DNA of 64,000 nt from the NCBI GenBank assembly GCA_031216755.1, contig JARUHG010000001.1, positions 1,302,001-1,366,000 on the forward strand, read 5' to 3'. A model generated the notes under the pieces. It searched no databases. It saw nothing but the letters and a program-made list of their open reading frames with translations, and was not told the DNA's origin. How positions within the stretch are numbered: position 1 is the first letter of the stretch; each line of letters opens with the position of its first letter. Origin of the DNA: Lysobacter arvi. Its GTDB lineage: Bacteria; Pseudomonadota; Gammaproteobacteria; Xanthomonadales; Xanthomonadaceae. The position numbers and the translations under genes are program-made. This document shows, one piece after another, positions 37,197-45,997 of the stretch.

Positions 37197-37960
37197 GCGC
37201 CCTTCCGTCCGAAGCCGCATTCGAAACCCAGACCGACCAGGCGACCGCGCGCGACGCGTCGCCCGAGCCCGACCTGCGCCCGGCCATCACGCGCACCGCC
37301 GGCGTCGAACTGCTCACGCCGACGCAGCTGGAAGACCGCGCGATCATCCACCGCGGCGGCGTGTCGCGCCCGGAAGTGGATGCTTTCCGCGAACTGCGCA
37401 CGCGCCTGCTCGCCGCGGTCGAAGGCAGCTTCGTCGCGCTGGTGGCGCCCGTGAGCAGCGGCAGCGGCGGCAGCTTCGTCGCGCGCAACCTCGCCACGGC
37501 GATGGCCTTCGACGAAACCAAGAGCGCACTGCTGGTGGACTGCGACGTGCGCCATCCCTCGCAGGCGCGCACGATGAAGATCGACGCCGACAACGGCGGG
37601 CTCGTCGAATACCTGGAAAACGCCGAGGCCGACCTGTCGGACGTGATCTACGAAACCGGCGTGAACGGACTTCGCCTGATCCCGGCCGGCACCACGCGCG
37701 AGATCGGCGCCGAATACTTTTCGTCGGTGCGCATGCGCCTGCTGCTGGATTCGATCCGCAGCCGCCATCCCAACTGCTACGTGTTCCTCGACGGCCCGCC
37801 GGTGCGCGGCACGCCGGACGCCCGCATCCTGGCCGACATCGCCGACGTGGTGATCCTCGTCGCCGGTTACGGGCGCGATACGGCGGCGACGATCGCGCAG
37901 GCCGCGGCGAATTTCGATCCGGCCAAGTTCGCCGGCGTGGTCTTCAACGAAGGCGTCTGA
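37193..37960 (+). CDS. CpsD/CapB-like ATPase lacking the Walker A lysine
   Basis: 255 residues. It aligns with bacterial tyrosine-kinase domains of EPS systems: hydrophobic VALVAPVSSGSGGSFVARNLA (P-loop area), Walker A' LLVDCDVRHP (Asp116, Asp118, Arg120), GLVEYLEN, GLRLIPAGTT and the Walker B-like VFLDGPPVRGTPDA. The P-loop reads SGSGGS (residues 89-94) where active enzymes have GxGK[ST]; the key lysine is Gly93. The C-terminus (FAGVVFNEGV) has no tyrosine cluster. It is therefore probably not an active tyrosine kinase, though it may still bind its Wzc-type partner. It overlaps the previous gene by 4 bases. Confidence 0.85.
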   Translation: MSALPSEAAFETQTDQATARDASPEPDLRPAITRTAGVELLTPTQLEDRAIIHRGGVSRPEVDAFRELRTRLLAAVEGSFVALVAPVSSGSGGSFVARNLATAMAFDETKSALLVDCDVRHPSQARTMKIDADNGGLVEYLENAEADLSDVIYETGVNGLRLIPAGTTREIGAEYFSSVRMRLLLDSIRSRHPNCYVFLDGPPVRGTPDARILADIADVVILVAGYGRDTAATIAQAAANFDPAKFAGVVFNEGV

Positions 37961-38005
37961 GCGCGTCGCGCCGACCGGTCCGATCGGAACCCCAGGGGAG
38001 ATTCA

Positions 38006-39361
38006 ATGGCCAGCGGAAGACTCCAACCGGTCGCGGGCCCGTCCCGCCGGTCCGCGCTCTGCATCGCCCTGCTGGCCGCGCTGCCCGCGGCCGTGCCGGT
38101 CGCGCGCGCGGCGCAGATCAACTACTCCATCGGCGGACGCGTCGAGCACAGCGACAACATCGCGCTGACGCAGACCAATCCGATGGAGGAAAGCACGCTC
38201 GCGACGGACGTCGCCTTCGATTTCACCCAGACCGGCCGCAACACCACGCTCACGGCGAGCGGCGGCGTGGAATACCTCTACTACACCGGCGGCCTGTTCG
38301 ACGACGACGTGCGCGCCTCGCTGGTGGGCCAGTTCAACTGGACCACCTGGCAGGACCGCATGAAGGTCATCCTGGAGGACTACGCGAACTACGAGCCCAT
38401 CGACGTCCTGTCGCCGGACGCGCCGGGCAACCAGCAGCAGGTGAACGTCTTCGTTGCCGGAACGCAGTTCAACCTGCGCCCGGGCGACGCCACGCGCGTG
38501 CGCCTGGACCTTCGCTACAACAACTACTGGGCCGAGGAGAGCGACGACTTCAACGGCGACCGCTACAACGCGGCCTTCACCGTGTGGCAGGAGCCCAGCG
38601 CGACCACGCGCATCGGCTTCACCGTGGAAGGCAGCGAGGTGCAGTACGACCAGGTGAGCCTGGACACGCTCGGCGCGGACTATCGCCGCCTGGACAGCTA
38701 CGTCACCTGGAACCGCAACCTCGCCAACATCGACCTGGAAGTGCGCGCCGGCTACTCGTGGGTCGAACTGACCGACTACGACGCCAAGGACGACGCACCG
38801 CTGTTCCGCACGGTGCTGACCTGGCGCGCGACCTCGCGCAGCACGCTGGACATGGGCGTGTACTACCAGTTCTCCGACGCCGCGCAGGAGCTGATGACCA
38901 ACGCCGTGGACCCGACCGGCACGCCGACCGCGCCCGGCACGCCCTCGCCCGATCCCAGCGACGTGACCATCGGCCCGGACCTCTACCGCCAGCGCCGCAT
39001 CGACATCGGCTACCGCTACAACGGCGAACGGTTCGACGCCAGCGTGCGGCCGTATTACGAGGACAACGAGTACATCGACCCCACGGCCGAAAGCGAAGGC
39101 AACTACGGCATCGGCGTGGGCATGAGCTGGTCGCTGACGCCGTCGCTGTTCCTCAACGTGTCGGCATCGGCGGGCTTCCGCAGCTTCGACAGCTTCGACC
39201 GCGACGACGACGATTTTTCCGTTTACATCGGCATGACGAAGGTCCTCACCCGTCACTGGAGCCTGGGTTTCGACCTGCGCCACCAGGAACGCGACAGCAA
39301 CGCCAACGAAGCCAGCTATGACGAGAATGCCGCCATCTTCAGCGTTCGCTATACCCGTTGA
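38006..39361 (+). CDS. Outer-membrane beta-barrel protein of the EPS locus
   Basis: 451 residues. An N-terminal signal (cleaved near ARAAQ) is followed by a barrel made of alternating strands, beginning INYSIGGRVEHSDNIALTQ and ending in ENAAIFSVRYTR, with many aromatic girdle residues. Several loops are Asp/Glu-rich. A Pro/Thr-rich loop (GTPTAPGTPSPDPSD) is in the middle. Comparable proteins sit in XrtA-type EPS loci and may help polymer exit. It starts 45 bases after the CpsD-like gene, with AGGGGAG upstream. Confidence 0.85.
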   Translation: MASGRLQPVAGPSRRSALCIALLAALPAAVPVARAAQINYSIGGRVEHSDNIALTQTNPMEESTLATDVAFDFTQTGRNTTLTASGGVEYLYYTGGLFDDDVRASLVGQFNWTTWQDRMKVILEDYANYEPIDVLSPDAPGNQQQVNVFVAGTQFNLRPGDATRVRLDLRYNNYWAEESDDFNGDRYNAAFTVWQEPSATTRIGFTVEGSEVQYDQVSLDTLGADYRRLDSYVTWNRNLANIDLEVRAGYSWVELTDYDAKDDAPLFRTVLTWRATSRSTLDMGVYYQFSDAAQELMTNAVDPTGTPTAPGTPSPDPSDVTIGPDLYRQRRIDIGYRYNGERFDASVRPYYEDNEYIDPTAESEGNYGIGVGMSWSLTPSLFLNVSASAGFRSFDSFDRDDDDFSVYIGMTKVLTRHWSLGFDLRHQERDSNANEASYDENAAIFSVRYTR

Positions 39362-40532
39362 GCCGGCCCTCGCCGCGCGCGTCGCGGACCGCCGGATCCG
39401 GCTGCTGCTGGTGACCGACACGCCCGTGCTCGCGCCCGGCGGCAGCGAACGCTTCCTGCAGAACCTCGCCACGCGGCTGCCCGCCGACGCCTACCGGATC
39501 ACGCTGGTGCAACTGCACGAACAGCAGATGCCCGGCAACCACGGCCGCCACCTGCTCACGCAGCCGCACCTGCGCATGTGCTCGCTACCGGTGAAGGCGG
39601 TGTACGACCGCTCGGGACTGCGCGCCTGGCGCGAACTGTCCGCGATGCTGCGCACCGAACGCTTCGACGTCGTGCAGTCGCAACACGAGAAGGCCGACGT
39701 GCTCAACGCGCTGCTGCCGCGCGTGCCGGGCACCGTGTACATCTCCAACCGTCGCGACATGGGCTTCAAGAAGAGCCCGAAACTCCAGCATGCGTTCCGC
39801 TGGCTCAATCCGCGCTTCGATACCGTCGTCGCGCCGGCGCGGCAGATCCTCTCGGGCCTGGCCGAGTGCGAAGCGCTCGATCCGCTGCGCATGACCTGGA
39901 TCCCCAACGGCGTGGACACGCGCCATTACGCGCCGGCGCCGCTGCAGCGCCGGCTCGATGCGCGCGCGGTGCTCGGCCTCCATGCCAATGCGATCGTGTT
40001 CGGATGCGTCGCGCGCATCACGCCGGTGAAGCGGCACGTCGACCTGCTCGACGCCTTCGCCAGCGTGCGCCGCAACGTGCCGCAGGCGCGGCTGTTGCTG
40101 GTCGGCGACGGCCCGGGGCTGCCGGAGGTGCAGGCGAAGATCGCCGAGTTGGGGCTGTCGGAGGACATTCATCTGCTGAGCTTCCGCGACGACGTCGCCG
40201 AACTGCTGCCGGCGATGGACGCGCTGGTGCTGTGTTCCTCCAGCGAGGGCATGTCGAACGCGATCCTCGAAGCCATGTCGTGCGGGCTGCCGGTCGTCGC
40301 CACCGCCGTCGGCGGCAACCTGCACCTGGTGCAGCACGAACAGACCGGATTGCTGGTGCCGCCACTGGATCCGATTTCGCTCGCCGCGGCCCTGCAATGG
40401 CTGGCGCAATCGCCGCACGCGCGTCGCCGCATGGGGCTGGCCGCGCGCGCCCGCATCGAACGCGAGTTCTCCCTCGACGCGATGGTGCTGGCGTTCGACC
40501 GCCTTTACCGCCGCCTGCTCGGACGCGAATGA
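39318..40532 (+). CDS. Glycosyltransferase family 4
   Basis: 404 residues, GT-B fold. The N-terminal acceptor domain starts IRLLLVTDTPVLAPGGSERFLQNLA. The donor domain begins near PNGVDTRHYAP and has FGCVARITPVKRHVDLLDAF, LLLVGDGPGLPEVQ, and the nucleotide-sugar motif SSSEGMSNAILEAMSCGLPVVAT (the E-x7-E signature). The start at 39318 overlaps the beta-barrel gene by 44 bases; ATG 39327 is an alternative. It probably adds one sugar to the lipid-linked EPS repeat; sugar is unknown. Confidence 0.92.
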   Translation: MTRMPPSSAFAIPVEPALAARVADRRIRLLLVTDTPVLAPGGSERFLQNLATRLPADAYRITLVQLHEQQMPGNHGRHLLTQPHLRMCSLPVKAVYDRSGLRAWRELSAMLRTERFDVVQSQHEKADVLNALLPRVPGTVYISNRRDMGFKKSPKLQHAFRWLNPRFDTVVAPARQILSGLAECEALDPLRMTWIPNGVDTRHYAPAPLQRRLDARAVLGLHANAIVFGCVARITPVKRHVDLLDAFASVRRNVPQARLLLVGDGPGLPEVQAKIAELGLSEDIHLLSFRDDVAELLPAMDALVLCSSSEGMSNAILEAMSCGLPVVATAVGGNLHLVQHEQTGLLVPPLDPISLAAALQWLAQSPHARRRMGLAARARIEREFSLDAMVLAFDRLYRRLLGRE

Positions 40533-40539
40533 GGCCGCC

Positions 40540-41709
40540 ATGAACGAATCGCGCCCGTTCGCGTTGCAGGTGCGCTCCAGCGCGGGACTGTACGGCGCCG
40601 ATCGCGTCGTGCTCGCGCTCAACCGCGCACTCGATCGCGGCGGTGCGCGCTCGCGCCTGCTGAGCATCAACAATTACCGCATGCACGAGCAGGTCCTGCA
40701 CGACACGGCATCGACCGGCGGCCAGGACGCGGTGCTGCTGCCCTGTCGCGGGCGGGTGGACGCGACCACGATCGGCGCGCTCGCCGCACAGGTTGGTGCC
40801 GCGCGCCATCGCGACGGCACGCCGCCGATCGTGCACGTGCACGACTACAAGAGCGCGTTCTATGCCTGGCTCGCGACGCGGCGCGATCCCCACGCCGCAA
40901 CGCCCGCGCCGCTGGTCGCGACGTTGCACGGCTGGGTCGAAAGCTCCGGCGCGCTGCGCCTGTACACGCGGCTCGAACTCGCCCTGCTCCGCCGCTTCGA
41001 CGCACTCGTCGTCGTGGCGGCCGAACAGATCGACCGTCTCGCGCGCGCCGGCGTGCCGCGCGCGCGCATCCGCCACATCGACAACGGGATCCCGTGCCCG
41101 GTGCGCGACGACGCCGGCGCAGCGGAGCTGCGCGCGCAGCTCGGGATCGCGCCCGACGCGCAGGTGTTCTCCGCCGTCGCGCGGCTGTCGAGCGAAAAGA
41201 ACCTCGCGATGCTGCTGCGCGCATTTGCGCCGGTGGCGGCGCGTCATCCGCACGCGGTGCTGCTGCTGGTCGGCGACGGGCCCGAGCGCGAATCGCTCGA
41301 AGCGCTCGCGCACGATCTCGCATTGGACGACCGCGTCCGTTTCCTCGGCATGCGCCACGACACGCCAGCGATCTATACGCTCAGCGATCGCATCGTTCTG
41401 CCTTCGCTGACCGAAGGCATGCCGCTGGTGGTGCTCGAAGCGATGGCTTGCGAAGTGCCGGTGATCGCCAGCGCGGTGGGCGACATCCCGCGCCTGCTCG
41501 AGCACAGCACGCACGGACGCACGGTGCCGCCCGGCGATGCGGCCGCGCTCGAAGCCGCGCTCGAACACGCCCTCCATGCGCCGCGCGCGCGCGACGTCGC
41601 GGGACGCGATTACGTGCGCGAACGGCACAGTGCGCAGGCGATGGCGGCCGCCTACGTCGCGCTCTACCGCGACCTGCTGGAGAAGCGCCATGCGCGGCGT
41701 GCATCCTGA
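40540..41709 (+). CDS. Glycosyltransferase family 4
   Basis: 389 residues, GT-B fold. It has VHVHDYKSAFYAWLATRR in the acceptor domain, PLVATLHGWVESSGALR, then IDNGIPCPVRDD, FSAVARLSSEKNLAMLLRAF, LLLVGDGPERESLEALA, the donor-binding LPSLTEGMPLVVLEAMACEVPVIAS and IPRLLEHSTHGRTVPPGD. It begins 7 bases after the previous gene. It is close in pattern to the preceding enzyme but not a tandem duplicate, since acceptor domains differ. Confidence 0.92.
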   Translation: MNESRPFALQVRSSAGLYGADRVVLALNRALDRGGARSRLLSINNYRMHEQVLHDTASTGGQDAVLLPCRGRVDATTIGALAAQVGAARHRDGTPPIVHVHDYKSAFYAWLATRRDPHAATPAPLVATLHGWVESSGALRLYTRLELALLRRFDALVVVAAEQIDRLARAGVPRARIRHIDNGIPCPVRDDAGAAELRAQLGIAPDAQVFSAVARLSSEKNLAMLLRAFAPVAARHPHAVLLLVGDGPERESLEALAHDLALDDRVRFLGMRHDTPAIYTLSDRIVLPSLTEGMPLVVLEAMACEVPVIASAVGDIPRLLEHSTHGRTVPPGDAAALEAALEHALHAPRARDVAGRDYVRERHSAQAMAAAYVALYRDLLEKRHARRAS

Positions 41710-43045
41710 CGCGGGCGGATCGCGGTTCCCGCTCGCCGCCAGGGCGCTGCGCGGCGCCATGCGTGCTGCCGCACGCCCGCGCCTGCCGGTGGTGCCCGGC
41801 GCGAGCGCGGTGCAGCCCGCCGCGCGATCGACCGCGCGCGCACCGCGCAACTGGGCGCTGTACCTGTTCCTGATCCTGCTGCCGCTGCAGAACATCACGG
41901 CCGGTTACCTGCCCAACATCGGCGGCGGCTTCAACTTCCTCAACGTGATGTTCCTGATCTCGCTGTTCACCGCGATGGCGCAGGGCGGCAGGCTCGCGCC
42001 GAACGAGCCGGTGAACACGTGGACCGCGGTCTACGCGATCTACATGACGCTGTCGCTGCTGATCGGCTTCCATTTCGTGCAGGATCCGGCCAACCATTTC
42101 AACCAGCTCAAGGACCACATGGTCGGGCTGTTCGTCGTGTACGTCGTGCAGATGAGCGTGCGCGACTGGAACGGCGTGCGGCTGGTCGTGCTCGCCACGC
42201 TGGTGCCGTTGCCCTACATCGCCAAGGTGGTGTGGAACCAGCATCGCAGCGTCGCCAGCACCCATTACACGGACGACCTGCGCATCAGCGGCACGTTCGC
42301 GCTGCTGGGCGCGAACGAATTCGCCGCGTTCTGCGTGACGGTCGCCGTGGTGCTGTTCGCGGTCTTGCTGGCGTGCCGGCTGTCGCGCAAGTGGAAGATC
42401 GTGCTGCTCGGCGGCATCGGCTGCATGGTTTTGGGCGTGCTGTACGCGTACTCGCGCACGGCGTACATCAGCCTGATCATGGGCATGGTGGTGGTGATCA
42501 TGGTCTGGCGCGGGCGGCTGAAGCTGATCCTGCCGCTGTGCCTGGCGGTGGCCGTCGCGCCCGCGGTGCTGCCCAAATCGGTGGTCGAACGCTTCGACAG
42601 CACCACGGTGGAGGAAGGCAAGCGCGACGAGAGCACCGAACTCCGCATCGAGTACTGGAAGATCGCGTGGGCGAACTTCGTGCGCAATCCGGTCGTCGGC
42701 ACCGGCTACCACACTTTCCACCACCGCGAGATCAACCCGTACGGCCGCGACACGCACAACCTCTACATCCGCATGCTGAGCGAAGGCGGCGTGTTCGGCG
42801 CCATCGCGCTGCTGGGCATCCTGCTGGCGGTGTTGCGAACGGCCATGCGCGAAGTGCGCGAGGCGCGGACCGGTACCTGGCGGTACGCCCTCGCCCTGGG
42901 AATGATGGGCGCGTGGGTTGCGATGGTCATCGCCAACCTGTTCGGCGACCGTTTCACGTATTACCCGGTAATCGCCTACTTCTGGGCCTACGTGGGCCTG
43001 GTCGCGAAGGCGCGCCACCTGCCGCCGGAGGACCCCGCACGATGA
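41690..43045 (+). CDS. O-antigen ligase / Wzy-type polymerase family protein
   Basis: 451 residues with roughly ten membrane helices (for example ALYLFLILLPLQNI, LLIGFHFV, IVLLGGIGCMVLGVLYAYS). The Wzy_C motif region is present: NPVVGTGYHTFHHREINPYGRDTHNLYIRMLSEGG, with the conserved R-x-x-HN element in a periplasmic loop. It joins or polymerises EPS repeat units in the periplasm. ATG at 41690 overlaps the previous gene by 20 bases and has GGAGAAG upstream; the longer upstream frame is GT shadow. Confidence 0.9.
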   Translation: MRGVHPDAGGSRFPLAARALRGAMRAAARPRLPVVPGASAVQPAARSTARAPRNWALYLFLILLPLQNITAGYLPNIGGGFNFLNVMFLISLFTAMAQGGRLAPNEPVNTWTAVYAIYMTLSLLIGFHFVQDPANHFNQLKDHMVGLFVVYVVQMSVRDWNGVRLVVLATLVPLPYIAKVVWNQHRSVASTHYTDDLRISGTFALLGANEFAAFCVTVAVVLFAVLLACRLSRKWKIVLLGGIGCMVLGVLYAYSRTAYISLIMGMVVVIMVWRGRLKLILPLCLAVAVAPAVLPKSVVERFDSTTVEEGKRDESTELRIEYWKIAWANFVRNPVVGTGYHTFHHREINPYGRDTHNLYIRMLSEGGVFGAIALLGILLAVLRTAMREVREARTGTWRYALALGMMGAWVAMVIANLFGDRFTYYPVIAYFWAYVGLVAKARHLPPEDPAR

Positions 43046-44079
43046 CCGCCCTGCTTCGCAACTGGCTGCGTTACTCGCTCGCGCTGTGCAGCCATTACAG
43101 CGGGCTGGACGGCGTCTATCGCCGGCTCAGCGGCGCCGGGCTGGTGATCCTGATGCTGCATCGCCTGCGCGACGACCAGGATCCCTTCCCGCTCAGCGTG
43201 TCGCGCAGGCAACTGCGGCAGATGATCGCGTGGCTGCGCACGCGCGGCGCGCTGGTCGGGCTCGACGACGGACTGCGCGCGCTTTCGCCCGAGCGCAGCC
43301 AGAAGATCCATTACGCGCTCACGTTCGACGACGGCTACCGCGACAACCTCGGCCTGATCGACGCCAGCCTCGGCGGCCCGGTGCCGGCGGTCGTCTACGT
43401 CGCCACCGGCCATATCGGCGGCGAGCCGATCTGGGCGTATCGACTCGTGCACGCGGTGGAATCGCGCAGCCGCGACCAGATCGACCTCGGCGGGCTGGGG
43501 CTGGGCCACTTCGATCTCGCGCTGCGCGACGATCGCGATCGCCTCTACGCGTTGCTCCCGCCGCGCCTGAAGGCCCTGGAACCGGCCGAACTGGAAGCCT
43601 GGGTCGACCACGTCTGCGAGCAGGCGCGCCCGCGTCCGCTGCCGCACGAGGACCGCGAGATGCTCGACTGGAGCGACGTGCGGCGCCTGGCCGACGGCGG
43701 CGTCGAGATCGGCGGCCACACCTGCAGCCACGCGATCCTGAGCCGCCTCGACGATGCGGCCGCGCGAGAGGAAATCGGCCTGTCCAGCGCGAGCATCGCC
43801 GCCGCGCTCGGTGAGCCGCCGCGCCATTTCGCCTATCCCAACGGCGGGCGCGACGACTTCAGCGATCGCGACGTGCGCCTCGTGCGCGACGCGGGCTTCG
43901 CGACCGCCACCACTTCGATCGAAGGCGTGAACCGTCCCGGTGCCGATCCCTATCGGCTCCTGCGATTCAACGTGCACGAGGACCGCTTCCGTTCGCCGTC
44001 GGGCCGGCTGTCGAAGGCGCTGTTCTTCAGCGAGACGAGCGGGATGCTCGGCTGGCTGCGCGGACTGCGCGCGGCATGA
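43042..44079 (+). CDS. Polysaccharide deacetylase family protein (NodB-like)
   Basis: 345 residues. NodB homology is seen as LVILMLHRLRDD, then motif 1 ALTFDDGYRDN, motif 2 IGGHTCSHAILS (metal His), and motif 3 FAYPNGGRDDF. An insertion of about 80 residues follows VYVATGHIGG and may form a lid. It would remove acetyl groups from the sugar chain. It overlaps the polymerase gene by 4 bases (ATGA). Confidence 0.9.
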   Translation: MTALLRNWLRYSLALCSHYSGLDGVYRRLSGAGLVILMLHRLRDDQDPFPLSVSRRQLRQMIAWLRTRGALVGLDDGLRALSPERSQKIHYALTFDDGYRDNLGLIDASLGGPVPAVVYVATGHIGGEPIWAYRLVHAVESRSRDQIDLGGLGLGHFDLALRDDRDRLYALLPPRLKALEPAELEAWVDHVCEQARPRPLPHEDREMLDWSDVRRLADGGVEIGGHTCSHAILSRLDDAAAREEIGLSSASIAAALGEPPRHFAYPNGGRDDFSDRDVRLVRDAGFATATTSIEGVNRPGADPYRLLRFNVHEDRFRSPSGRLSKALFFSETSGMLGWLRGLRAA

Positions 44080-44867
44080 GCCACCACCGTGAGGGCGCCG
44101 CCATGCGCACGCTGCCGATCCTGATGTACCACGGCCTGCATCGCGAGGCGTCCTCGCGCGGCCGTTTCGATCCGGTGTACAGCGTGCATCCGGAGATGTT
44201 CGCGCGGCAGCTCGACTGGCTGGTGTTGCAGGGGCATCGCACGCCGCTGCTCGACCAGGCGCTGTCCCCGGAGGGCGATGCACGCGACGTGGTCATCACC
44301 TTCGACGATGGCGATGTTTCCAACGTCGAAGTCGCGATGCCGCTGCTGCTCGAGCGCGGCCTGCGCGCGGAGTTCTTCGTCACCACCGACTTCATCGGGC
44401 AATGCGGCATGCTCGCGCCGGATGACATACGTCGCCTTGCCGCGCACGGGATGGGCATCGGCTCGCACGGGCGCACGCATGCGTTCCTGTCGGACCTGGA
44501 CGTCGCCGAACTGATGGCCGAGCTCGACGACAGCCGCTGCCGCCTCCAGGCGATCTGCGGGCGGGCGATCGATGCGCTCGCGCTGCCCGGCGGACGCGGC
44601 GGCGAACGCGAGCTGCTCGCGGCGCAGCGCCTGGGCTACCGGCACCTGCTCGGCTCCGTGCCCGGTCCGAACAGGCGACCGCGCAGCGACGCGTGGCTCC
44701 AGCGATTGCCGGTCACGCGTCACCTTTCGCTGGACGACTTCGCCGCGCTCGTGCACTGGCGCGGCCTGCCGGCGCGCTGGATGCAGGCGCGGCACGCGGC
44801 GCTGGCGCTGCCCAAGCGCGTGCTGGGCAACGGCGGCTATCAACGCCTGCGCGAGCGCCTGCTGTGA
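44076..44867 (+). CDS. Polysaccharide deacetylase family protein
   Basis: 263 residues. It has PILMYHGLHREASSRG, motif 1 VVITFDDGDVSN, VTTDFIGQCGMLAPDD, motif 2 GIGSHGRTHAFLSDL and LALPGGRGGERELL as motif 3. It is shorter than the preceding deacetylase and lacks its insertion, so two enzymes with different acceptors are likely. ATG 44076 overlaps the stop of the previous gene; ATG 44103 (MRTLPILMYHG) is an alternative start. The last bases overlap the next gene (GTGA). Confidence 0.9.
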   Translation: MSHHREGAAMRTLPILMYHGLHREASSRGRFDPVYSVHPEMFARQLDWLVLQGHRTPLLDQALSPEGDARDVVITFDDGDVSNVEVAMPLLLERGLRAEFFVTTDFIGQCGMLAPDDIRRLAAHGMGIGSHGRTHAFLSDLDVAELMAELDDSRCRLQAICGRAIDALALPGGRGGERELLAAQRLGYRHLLGSVPGPNRRPRSDAWLQRLPVTRHLSLDDFAALVHWRGLPARWMQARHAALALPKRVLGNGGYQRLRERLL

Positions 44868-45997
44868 ACGCCGCGCTGCTGTTCTGGCTCTGCATCGCGC
44901 TGGTCGCCTGGGCGTACGCCGGCTATCCGCTGCTGACGGCGCTGCTCGCACGGCGCTATGGCCACGCGCCGTTCCAGGAGGAAGTCGATTGCGAACCGGT
45001 CACGGTCGTCGTCGCCGCCTTCGACGAAGAAGCGCGCATCGCCGCGCGCGTGCGCGACCTCCTCGACCAGGACTACCCCGCCGATCGCCTCCGCGTGCTG
45101 GTCGTCAGCGACGGAAGCCGCGATGCGACCGCGCGCGCGGCGGCGTCGGTCGATGACGAACGCGTGCGCGTGCTCGAACTTCCGCACAACGTGGGCAAGG
45201 CCGCCGCGCTGACGATGGCGATGCGGCAGGTCGATACGCCGTTGGTCGCCTTCACCGACGTACGCCAGCGCTTCGCGCCCGGCGCGCTGCGTGCGCTGTG
45301 CGCGCCGTTCGACGATCCCTCCATCGGCGCGGTGAGCGGCGAACTGGTGATCGGCGCCGCCGATCACGGCACCGGCGAAGGCGTCGGCCTGTACTGGCGC
45401 ATGGAGAAACGCCTGCGTTCGGACGAAGCGCGCCTGGGCTGGCTGCATGGCGTGAGCGGTTCGATCCATGCGCTGCGTCGCACGCTGTTCGTGCCGATCC
45501 CCGCGGGCACCGTGCTCGACGACATGTGGATGCCGCTGCAGGTGCTGCGTTCCGGGCATCGCGTGTGGATGGCACGCGAGGCGCTCGCGTTCGACCGGGC
45601 CAGCCACAGCGTCGACGAGGAGTTCCAGCGCAAGCTGCGCACGCTGGCCGGCAACTGGCAGCTGCTCGCGCGACTGCCGTGGCTGGGAAACCCGTTCGCG
45701 AATCCGGTGTTCTTCGCCTGGTTCTCGCACAAGTTCCTGCGCCTGCTCGTGCCGTGGGCCTTGCTGGTGGCGCTGGCGGCCGCCGCGCTCGCCGAAGGCC
45801 CGCTGTATCGCGCCCTGTTCGGCCTGCAGGTGCTGGCGTATGCCGGCGCGCTCGGCGGCCTGGTGCTGCCGCGGCTGGCCGCGCGTCTTCCGCTGCTGCC
45901 TGCGGCGAGCAGCTTCGTGATGCTGAATTTCGCCGCGCTGCTGTCGTTGCCGGCCTCGCTGGCGATGGATCCATCGCGGCTCTGGAAGAAGCACTGA
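44864..45997 (+). CDS. Glycosyltransferase family 2, membrane-anchored
   Basis: 377 residues from GTG 44864 (GTGA overlap). An N-terminal helix (LLFWLCIALVAWAYAGYPLL) precedes the GT-A domain: EPVTVVVAAFDEEARI, VVSDGSRDATA, VAFTDVRQRFAPGAL and HGVSGSIHALRR; DDMWMPLQVLRSGHRVW and QRKLRTLAGNWQ resemble the ED and Q-x-x-RW motifs of processive enzymes. Three or four helices at the C-terminus anchor it. It may start or extend the EPS chain in the inner membrane. Confidence 0.9.
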   Translation: MNAALLFWLCIALVAWAYAGYPLLTALLARRYGHAPFQEEVDCEPVTVVVAAFDEEARIAARVRDLLDQDYPADRLRVLVVSDGSRDATARAAASVDDERVRVLELPHNVGKAAALTMAMRQVDTPLVAFTDVRQRFAPGALRALCAPFDDPSIGAVSGELVIGAADHGTGEGVGLYWRMEKRLRSDEARLGWLHGVSGSIHALRRTLFVPIPAGTVLDDMWMPLQVLRSGHRVWMAREALAFDRASHSVDEEFQRKLRTLAGNWQLLARLPWLGNPFANPVFFAWFSHKFLRLLVPWALLVALAAAALAEGPLYRALFGLQVLAYAGALGGLVLPRLAARLPLLPAASSFVMLNFAALLSLPASLAMDPSRLWKKH

